From the NCBI RefSeq assembly GCF_001729765.1, contig NZ_CP017181.1, forward strand, positions 434,001 through 498,000: DNA of 64,000 nucleotides, written 5' to 3'. Below the pieces are notes generated by a model. That model ran no database searches and was not told the origin of the DNA. It saw only the letters and a list, made by a program, of their open reading frames with translations. Positions 58,071 through 64,000 of this stretch are shown here, piece by piece. Both the position numbers and the translations under genes were made by a program. Each line of letters begins with the position of its first letter. Within the stretch, counting starts at the first letter, position 1. The DNA is from Enterobacter kobei (GTDB lineage: Bacteria; Pseudomonadota; Gammaproteobacteria; Enterobacterales; Enterobacteriaceae).

Positions 58071-58496
58071 ATGGCTGATGAAAAGCCGATTAGAGCGCTG
58101 GCAGATGATGACCCACGCCGCCAGCGGTACGCTGAACTGTTGGCGCAGGCTGGCCGCATGACTATTCCCCGACTGCATCCGGGCGATGCTAATAGTGTTA
58201 TGAGCCAGCTTGCGACGATGCTCGGCGCACCAGTCCCGATAGTCGGTGCTATGACTGAGCACGCCGCTGCATGGCGTGCCTGTATGCTGGAGCAAGGGCT
58301 TGGCGATCTTCTGGATGGCTTGAGTAAACAGGTGCTGACCATCTTCTTTCTGCTCTGCTGGAGAGACAGCGCCTTGCGATTGGCGGGTAAGCAAAAGGAA
58401 CGGCTTACAGCGGCCAGCGAGGGTTTGACCATTGAGCAATACCGGGCAATGCACCCGGCTTACAGAGAGAATAAAGAAGATGATAACCACGATTAA
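58071..58496 (+). CDS. Island protein of unknown function (141 aa)
   Basis: Helical, with a hydrophobic stretch around residues 87-100 (KQVLTIFFLLCWRDSALRLAG) that could be a membrane segment or buried helix, and an acidic tail. AGGTT site before the start. Overlaps the next gene by 17 bases. Not recognised. Confidence 0.6.
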   Translation: MADEKPIRALADDDPRRQRYAELLAQAGRMTIPRLHPGDANSVMSQLATMLGAPVPIVGAMTEHAAAWRACMLEQGLGDLLDGLSKQVLTIFFLLCWRDSALRLAGKQKERLTAASEGLTIEQYRAMHPAYRENKEDDNHD

Positions 58497-58779
58497 ATTA
58501 AGGTGGCGGTACATCGAGCCGCCGCCAATGAATGGCGCACTCGCTGACCTGAAACAGTGGGTAATGGATACCGGAGAGCCTGAGCTGGAAGCTGAATTTC
58601 GTAAGCTGCTGGGGCTAATGCGCCGCAACGGTATCAGTGACGAACGCGTTAATGCGATGGCTGATGAGCTTTATGTTCTGGTTTACCAACGCCAGTGCGA
58701 AGAATACGAAGCCTGCAAGCGGGCTGCCTCTGACAATGGAGACTTTGAATCATGGTTACACGGACAGACCAACTACTAA
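58480..58779 (+). CDS. Island protein of unknown function (99 aa)
   Basis: The protein opens with a basic/aromatic strand (IKLRWRYIEPPP) followed by helices with acidic residues and an EEYEAC segment. The start at 58480 overlaps the preceding gene; an in-frame codon at 58432 is possible but lies deep in it. Not recognised. Confidence 0.6.
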   Translation: MITTIKLRWRYIEPPPMNGALADLKQWVMDTGEPELEAEFRKLLGLMRRNGISDERVNAMADELYVLVYQRQCEEYEACKRAASDNGDFESWLHGQTNY

Positions 58780-59180
58780 GAAAAGCGATGCGGAGCTATC
58801 TGGAACACCTCGGCAATATGCCGCTGGCGGAACGGATTACAAATGCTGCTGCATTCGAAGATGTGTATCGCTTCCTATTGAATGGTTCCGGGCGGCTGGA
58901 GTTGCGCCGCGCTGATGTGGCCGCTGTCCGTGTCTTCCTGTGGAATTATCAATACCGACGCTGTGCGGTGACAGGTAAGCCGCTGCGCCTTGCGTCTGCC
59001 GTGCTGGATCACTGCCACCGAACCGGGCGCGTGCGTGCTGTGGTGCATCGCTCTGCTAACGCTGCTGAGGGTGGGCGATATGTTGGGCGTACTTGTGGCG
59101 TGAATATTATAAATTTGAAAGCTATGTTGGATATCTATCGTAAGAATTATTTAGGAATAAATCTTACGTATCCAACATAG
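58752..59180 (+). CDS. Phage recombination endonuclease VII-like protein
   Basis: The 142-residue protein has CAVTGKPLRLASAVLDHCHRTGRVRAVVHRSANAAEGG (about 73-110), matching the endonuclease VII core C..C/G..L..DHxHxTGxVR....CN. The second zinc cysteine pair seems partly replaced (CAVTG, VHRSAN), so zinc binding may be lost. Family members cut branched DNA before packaging in phages. Overlaps the previous gene by 28 bases. Confidence 0.7.
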   Translation: MVTRTDQLLRKAMRSYLEHLGNMPLAERITNAAAFEDVYRFLLNGSGRLELRRADVAAVRVFLWNYQYRRCAVTGKPLRLASAVLDHCHRTGRVRAVVHRSANAAEGGRYVGRTCGVNIINLKAMLDIYRKNYLGINLTYPT

Positions 59181-59222
59181 AGTAAGAATAAAAGGGTAGG
59201 CCATGAAACCTACCCTGTATGG

Positions 59223-60476
59223 TTATCTTTTATTTATTTTTTCTAAAAGATGTACAACTGATTTGCCAACGGCAAATGACAGATTAACAGGAACCGCATT
59301 CCCTATTTGTTTATATTTCGCTGACATTGGGCCTTCAAATACCCAGTCATCGGGGAAGGTCTGTATTCTTGCGTACTCACGCACTGTTAATGGTCGTGTT
59401 TCTTCCGGGTGGCAACGCTCTGTTTGTTTCTGGGCTGGGGCACATGTTAAAGTTAGGCTTGGCTCATCCCACGATAAGCGACGAGCCATACCAGTTTTGC
59501 CACCGCCTAAGTAAAAACTCTTGAGCATGTATTCTTTTTGAATATCCTCTGGAAGATCTCTCCAGTAGCCACCAGGAGGAACCATGCTTAGAATCTCGGC
59601 TTTTCTTTTAGGATACTTTTGTCCCTCTGACTCTGGTACGTCGCTATCGTACAGCTCTCCCTTTTTTAAAGCATCTTTAAGTGTTAATATTTTATTGTAA
59701 GAAGAAGGCCATTCATAATCGATGCCATTAGCAAGATCATTCCTTACAGCCACTATAATCAAACGCTCGCGTTTTTGTGGTACTTTGTAGAAAATAGCCT
59801 TAAGTACCCTTGGCTCAAATAAAGTGTAGCCCAAGTCAGTGATAATACTTTTTATTGTATCTAAAGTCCGCCCATCATCATGATTAAGCAATCCTCGTAC
59901 GTTCTCGGCTAAAAGAACCTTCGGATTAATTTCTTTAACTGCTCTGGCAAACTCAAAGAAAAGGGTACCTCGTGTATCTTCAAAGCCAAGTTTTTTGCCA
60001 GCATAAGAGAATGCTTGGCAAGGGAAACCGCCAGCCAGTACGTCAACGGTATTCCTATAAGGGGTGAAGTCAACTTTGCTCACATCGCCTTCAACCACAT
60101 TCCATTCAGGTCTATTTTTTCGTAACGTCTTACAAGCATGGGAATCAATTTCATTTAGTAAAACAGATTTCAAACCTGCTTTTTCCAAACCTAAAGCCAT
60201 ACCCCCTGCGCCAGCAAATAATTCTAATACAGTATAAATGTTATTACAGGTTTTAGACTCGTCAGACCACTGGCTTTTGAATAAAAACTGAGCCTGTTCA
60301 AAATGTTTAAGTTGATCTTTTCTATAAAAACGATAGTTGTTCTCGTCATTTCGTTGAGAAACTAATTTTCCAGCAGTGTCCCAACGCCTTAAAGTTTCTT
60401 TTGACACACCCAAAATGTCTGCAACTTCTGAAAGTGAAAACTCTTCCTTTAACATACTTAGTAACCATGCCAACAT
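59223..60476 (-). CDS. DNA (cytosine-5) methyltransferase, Eco47II (GGNCC) family, with N-terminal HTH
   Basis: The 417-residue enzyme has an N-terminal MerR-like HTH (residues 8-50; LSEVADILGVSKETLRRWDTAGKL) followed by a C5-methyltransferase: motif I VLELFAGAGGM, motif IV GGFPCQAFSYAG with the catalytic Cys, motif VI LAENVRGLL, motif VIII VPQKRERL, and IGNAVPVNL. The neighbouring Eco47II-type nuclease and matching length point to GGNCC specificity. Two starts are possible (60476 or 60455). The HTH probably represses its own promoter through an adjacent operator. Confidence 0.9.
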   Translation of the reverse strand: MLAWLLSMLKEEFSLSEVADILGVSKETLRRWDTAGKLVSQRNDENNYRFYRKDQLKHFEQAQFLFKSQWSDESKTCNNIYTVLELFAGAGGMALGLEKAGLKSVLLNEIDSHACKTLRKNRPEWNVVEGDVSKVDFTPYRNTVDVLAGGFPCQAFSYAGKKLGFEDTRGTLFFEFARAVKEINPKVLLAENVRGLLNHDDGRTLDTIKSIITDLGYTLFEPRVLKAIFYKVPQKRERLIIVAVRNDLANGIDYEWPSSYNKILTLKDALKKGELYDSDVPESEGQKYPKRKAEILSMVPPGGYWRDLPEDIQKEYMLKSFYLGGGKTGMARRLSWDEPSLTLTCAPAQKQTERCHPEETRPLTVREYARIQTFPDDWVFEGPMSAKYKQIGNAVPVNLSFAVGKSVVHLLEKINKR

Positions 60477-60519
60477 TAGTCATGGTTACTACTGTATGGG
60501 TTTACATGGGCGTTGTCAA
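60459..60519 (-). promoter_or_regulatory. Methyltransferase promoter and overlapping operator
   Basis: On the minus strand TTGACA (60514-60519) and TACAGT (60491-60496) are 17 bp apart. An inverted repeat with perfect 11-bp arms (60459-60469, 60481-60491) and an 11-bp spacer begins at the -10 and covers the transcription start and the first start codon. A further half-site CATGGTTA lies at 60528-60535. Confidence 0.75.
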
Positions 60520-60535
60520 ACATTGATCATGGTTA

Positions 60536-61255
60536 TCAGCCGTAAGCGAGACCAAAATACTTAATAAAGCTATCTTTATCAGGGATGGAGAAGCCTTTCT
60601 GTCCGAGACGCTCGTTCAAAACATACTCAATTGCGTGAGGAAGAGCACTATAAAGTTCTTGCAGAGCATCCGGTCTGCCCGTGACAAGCTCATAGAAGCT
60701 CGCGCCATCAATGATTCGGATGTTAGGATTCGAAAGGCACAGAGTACCGCTGCCTTTATCAGAGGGGGTAAAAGGGATATCAAACCTAACAGGCTTGCGA
60801 GGGATTATATTAACAAAGTAAGCGCAGTAATCCTTAAATCGGCTATATTTAGGTGATACCAGTTCATCTAAACCTTTATACTTATCAGCTAAGTCCCCGC
60901 CAGTAACCGTTGAGTATTTATTCTTCACCTCTGCAATGATTTTTCTCTCTTCGTTGAGGAGATCAACGATACCCCCGATTCCCATGTCCTGCCATCCATC
61001 AACATGGCCGAGGATTTTTTGGTGAAACGTACCAACATGATTCTGAATGGTCTTCTGACGTTGCCGTGCAAGTTCGGAGTTTCGCCACTCTTCATGGGAT
61101 GAGAAACCCGGAGCTTCAAAAAGCGCACCAAAAGGGTCAATCACATTGCTGTTAAAAGTCTTCTCAGCGGCGTCTTTTTTCTTTTTAGCTTTAATTAATA
61201 AGGTTTCAACTTCGTTAAAAAGGTCTTCATCACTGATATATTCAAGTAATGCCAT
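60536..61255 (-). CDS. Eco47II-family type II restriction endonuclease
   Basis: The 239-residue protein has the Eco47II family pattern: PFGALFEAPGFSSHEEWRNSELARQRQKTIQNHVGTFHQKIL near residues 42-84, and a likely PD-(D/E)xK core in GGIVDLLNEERKIIAEVKNKYSTVTGGDLADKY (Asp, Glu, Lys). It should cut GGNCC DNA. It lies upstream of the methyltransferase on the same strand. Cells would need the methyltransferase, so the pair can also act as an addiction module. Confidence 0.88.
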   Translation of the reverse strand: MALLEYISDEDLFNEVETLLIKAKKKKDAAEKTFNSNVIDPFGALFEAPGFSSHEEWRNSELARQRQKTIQNHVGTFHQKILGHVDGWQDMGIGGIVDLLNEERKIIAEVKNKYSTVTGGDLADKYKGLDELVSPKYSRFKDYCAYFVNIIPRKPVRFDIPFTPSDKGSGTLCLSNPNIRIIDGASFYELVTGRPDALQELYSALPHAIEYVLNERLGQKGFSIPDKDSFIKYFGLAYG

Positions 61256-61523
61256 GGCTTTCTCTCCATCATTCTTTATAATTCAATGACTTGTTTGCGT
61301 AGTAACCTTTGGGAACTATTGCTGTTATGGCTAATTACGCAGCAGCTCTCAAAAACATCATTGGAGCAAGTCTCCCCATCATAACGACTACGGACATAGA
61401 TGAGAACGATCAATAAGCATTTAAATGATAGAAAGGGCGGATGTTTGCTGCGGCGGGCTTTGAATGGCTTGCGCTAAGGATTCGATCAATATCAATATGT
61501 TACAAGGATAGGGGAGTTACCCC

Positions 61524-62729
61524 CTAAATTTCGAGATAAGCCACTTGTTCTATATACCGAGCCAATTCAATTGGAGATGCAGAATTTTTGGAATAAGTTT
61601 TGAAGCTCTCCGTGTTACCTCGCTCATGGCCGACGAGTAAGGCAATGCGATCCTCTGGTACTTGAGCACGGTCGAGCTGTTGCACAAACGCATGTCGGAG
61701 TGAATGAAACACTTTTCTCTCTGCGGCAGGTTCGCCAAGAACTTTGCGCTTCGCCCGTGTGAACTGCTGGGTGTGCCACGTTGAACGCTTTCCGTCTGCC
61801 CGGTCTGTGATTGAGGCGTGATAGAACAGAAAACCGCTATGTGTGGTCTTGAGCAACGACTTCACGAGAGGGATTATCTTGCTGTGTACAGGGACGATTC
61901 GCGCCGCGCTCTTGGTCTTCCCCTCGGTGATCTCAAAGCACAAAACGCCCTCGATAGTTTTAATACTGCTCTCACGCAACGTACATATTTCATTGATCCG
62001 CATACCGCTGTATGCCCCAATAGCCGTTACCGCTTTCATCTCATCATCGAGCAAATCATAGACCTTTGCTAGCTCGCCCGGCGCGAAGACTTCATAGCTG
62101 ACCTTGCTGCTTTTTGCTTCGAGCGCATGGCCGCGCCAAGGATTATCCTGCGGCGCATCGTGATAGCGATTGCGTGCCAGATCCCATATCTGCGCCAGTG
62201 CGCTTATATAGTTCTGGATGGTTTGGGGCGCTCGCTCAGTTTTGAGTTTATCTAACCAGCCTGTAACTATGGTTCGGTTAATATCTCGCAACTGAACATC
62301 TTTCTTTTTCAGGTGGGTTAACAGCACCTCTACGGCTTTATTGGTCTTGGATAGGGTGGTTAGCTTTCGCTTCTCGCTGTATTGAAGCAGGTACAAATCA
62401 CGCATTTTTAGCAAGGAAGGGCAAGCCTGAATCGATGCTCCAAATGATGCGGGTGCCTCCTTGGCATACACACTGACACGGCGTAGCTCATCAATGATTT
62501 GATCGACGGATGAGCCTCCTTGTGGCTTTAGCAGATTCCGTAAGCGAGTCCATTCCAGAGCAATAGCATCGCGAAACAAACGCGCTTGCCGTATGTCTCG
62601 TGTCCCTGTGCTTTTCATAAAGTAGCGCTTCCCTTGGAACAGGTGGCGCATGTAGCTGGGAATAGCTATCCGCACGAGGTAATTCCCGCAGGGATCTAAA
62701 ACTAGATAACGATCTCTCTTGAAACTCAT
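61524..62729 (-). CDS. Tyrosine recombinase integrase of the island
   Basis: The 401-residue phage-type integrase has an N-terminal arm-binding domain, a SAM-like core-binding domain (about 100-205), and a catalytic domain with Arg in YSGMRINEI, HSLRHAFVQQL, GHERGNTESFKTYS carrying the last His/Arg region and the tyrosine. It sits 134 bases from attR and reads into the island, as is usual for tRNA-targeted elements. The target is the 3' end of leuX. Confidence 0.94.
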   Translation of the reverse strand: MSFKRDRYLVLDPCGNYLVRIAIPSYMRHLFQGKRYFMKSTGTRDIRQARLFRDAIALEWTRLRNLLKPQGGSSVDQIIDELRRVSVYAKEAPASFGASIQACPSLLKMRDLYLLQYSEKRKLTTLSKTNKAVEVLLTHLKKKDVQLRDINRTIVTGWLDKLKTERAPQTIQNYISALAQIWDLARNRYHDAPQDNPWRGHALEAKSSKVSYEVFAPGELAKVYDLLDDEMKAVTAIGAYSGMRINEICTLRESSIKTIEGVLCFEITEGKTKSAARIVPVHSKIIPLVKSLLKTTHSGFLFYHASITDRADGKRSTWHTQQFTRAKRKVLGEPAAERKVFHSLRHAFVQQLDRAQVPEDRIALLVGHERGNTESFKTYSKNSASPIELARYIEQVAYLEI

Positions 62730-62862
62730 ACAAACCCCGGTTATGTTGTCGGGGCTTTTTCATGGCTAAACAGTCTGTGAAATGTGCCGGGGTTATGAGC
62801 TTTAGCCTCGCTACTTCAATGAGTTAACAATGATTCTTGAAGCAAGCTAAGCCGCTATAACC

Positions 62863-62896
62863 CGTGCCGGTTCGAGTCCGGCCTTCGGCACCAAGT
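62863..62896 (+). repeat. attR: second copy of the leuX 3' end
   Basis: The 34-bp sequence is identical to 47186-47219 and marks the right junction of the island. Confidence 0.92.
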
Positions 62897-63289
62897 GATG
62901 CAATAATTAGCTACCTAAGTGTGGCTTTTTTTGTGTCTGAATCCATGCAAATTTTTTCTTTCAGCAGAAGACAATCTGATTCAACCAACATCAAATTTCT
63001 TGCGTGTATAGAAACGAATATATTTTAATTCGATAACTTTTATATCTATGCATCAGCATTTCGGTGATTTTAAATGAATATTTTTCTTAATTTGCACGCT
63101 TTCCGCTTTATCCTGGAAAAGGAATGTATGCTGTCCCGCATGGTTTAAACATCTCACATCTGCTGTACCGAACCTCAAACTTTCTCCATCATTGATTAAC
63201 TTGCTGTGATTTTGGTCATTGCTCGGGAAGCTTCAGAAAGTTAAAGTAAAAATTATGTTCCTAAAATGTATGTGCAGGCCTGCATAACA
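62897..63289. other. AT-rich region between attR and hsdR
   Basis: About 390 bases without a supported gene. It is AT-rich and probably contains the hsdR promoter, but no clear promoter elements could be chosen by eye. Confidence 0.5.
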
Positions 63290-63614
63290 ATGATGAATAA
63301 ATCCAATTTTGAGTTCCTGAAGGGCGTGAACGATTTCACCTATGCCATCGCATGCGCGGCGGAAAATAACTACCCGGATGATCCCAATACTGCACTGGTA
63401 AAAATGCGTATGTTTGGCGAAGCGACGGCAAAACATCTTGGCCTGCTGCTGGATATTCCTCCCTGTGAAAATCAGCACGAACTTCTGCGTGAGCTTGGCA
63501 AAATTGCCTTCGTTGACGACAGCATTCTTTCCGTGTTCCATAAATTACGTCGTATTGGTAACCAGGCTGTCCACGAATACCATAACGATCTTGATGATGC
63601 TCAGATGTGCTTAA
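63290..63614 (+). pseudogene. hsdR: Type I restriction enzyme HsdR (EcoKI type), cut by IS
   Basis: The first ~108 codons (MMNKSNFEFLKGVNDFTYAIA...QAVHEYHNDLDDAQMCL) match the N-terminus of E. coli K-12 HsdR nearly residue by residue. The frame then runs into IS5-type sequence and stops 37 codons later. HsdR is the ATP-driven nuclease subunit of the type I system. The remainder may lie beyond the window on the far side of the IS. Confidence 0.85.
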
Positions 63615-63615
63615 G

Positions 63616-64000
<385 letters not shown>

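Larger units (their letters stand above)
47186..62896. mobile_element. leuX-integrated island, probable capsid-encoding phage satellite
   Basis: The 15.7-kb segment is bounded by 34-bp direct repeats, has a tyrosine integrase at its right end, and is unlike its chromosomal flanks in gene content. It carries a serine recombinase, IS1, a helicase block, podovirus-type scaffold and capsid genes, a small-terminase-like gene, two endonucleases and an Eco47II-type restriction-modification pair. No portal, large terminase, tail, lysis or polymerase genes are seen, so it cannot be a complete phage. A satellite parasitising a T7-like phage is the favoured but unproven reading; a decayed prophage is the alternative. 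Confidence 0.75.

Noticed and set aside
62863..62896. A second tRNA gene at the right island end
   Set aside because: Only the last 34 bases of leuX are repeated; the acceptor 5' half, D arm and anticodon arm are absent.

Overview
The window is chromosomal DNA from a member of the Enterobacteriaceae, most like the Enterobacter cloacae complex or a close relative. The core proteins (NrdD, TreB, MgtA, YagE/YagF, ArgI, RraB) read as close homologues of the E. coli proteins. The gene set, however, also includes features absent from E. coli K-12: miaE, an arginine deiminase operon, a GbpA-type chitin-binding oxygenase and dgaE/dgaF-type genes. The genus call is inference from gene content and order.

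Layout. 1-5.9 kb: the end of a dgaE/dgaF-type amino-sugar acid operon (amidohydrolase, PLP lyase, aldolase, secreted lactonase, PRD/PTS regulator). 5.9-8.6 kb: anaerobic ribonucleotide reductase nrdDG, with paired NrdR boxes and an FNR site upstream. 9.0-15.2 kb: a mannosylglycerate-type locus (PTS EIIBC and separate EIIA, GH38 mannosidase, RpiR regulator, KdgM-type porin). 15.3-19.5 kb: trehalose genes treC, treB, treR. 19.5-22.6 kb: PhoP-controlled mgtL-mgtA. 22.8-28.0 kb: GH20 hexosaminidase and GbpA, separated by an IS481-family element that landed exactly inside a REP sequence. 28.1-30.2 kb: ridA, pyrI, pyrB, pyrL. 30.3-35.5 kb: arginine deiminase pathway arcA-arcC-arcB-yfcC-argR paralogue. 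36.1-44.9 kb: tabA, then yagEFGHI (xylonate/xyloside use) and anabolic argI with ARG boxes. 45.0-47.2 kb: rraB, miaE, a membrane-anchored unknown and tRNA-Leu leuX.

47.2-62.9 kb is a 15.7-kb island integrated into leuX, bounded by 34-bp direct repeats (attL within leuX, attR at the far end) with a tyrosine integrase just inside attR. It carries a serine recombinase, an IS1 copy with 9-bp target duplications, a RecQ-like helicase preceded by a stand-alone copy of its own N-terminal domain, a row of small overlapping genes, and a type II restriction-modification pair of the Eco47II family. Among the small genes are a T7/podovirus-type scaffold and major capsid protein, a short protein resembling T7-type small terminases, an HNH-AP2 endonuclease and an endonuclease VII-like protein. 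No portal, large terminase, tail or RNA polymerase gene is visible. The best reading is a capsid-encoding phage satellite that depends on a podovirus helper. Four copies of ACTA-N4-GGGA(A/C)G upstream of its replication block may be helper-polymerase promoters, iterons or regulator sites.

Beyond the island the window ends in an EcoKI-type hsdR gene cut by an IS5-family element.
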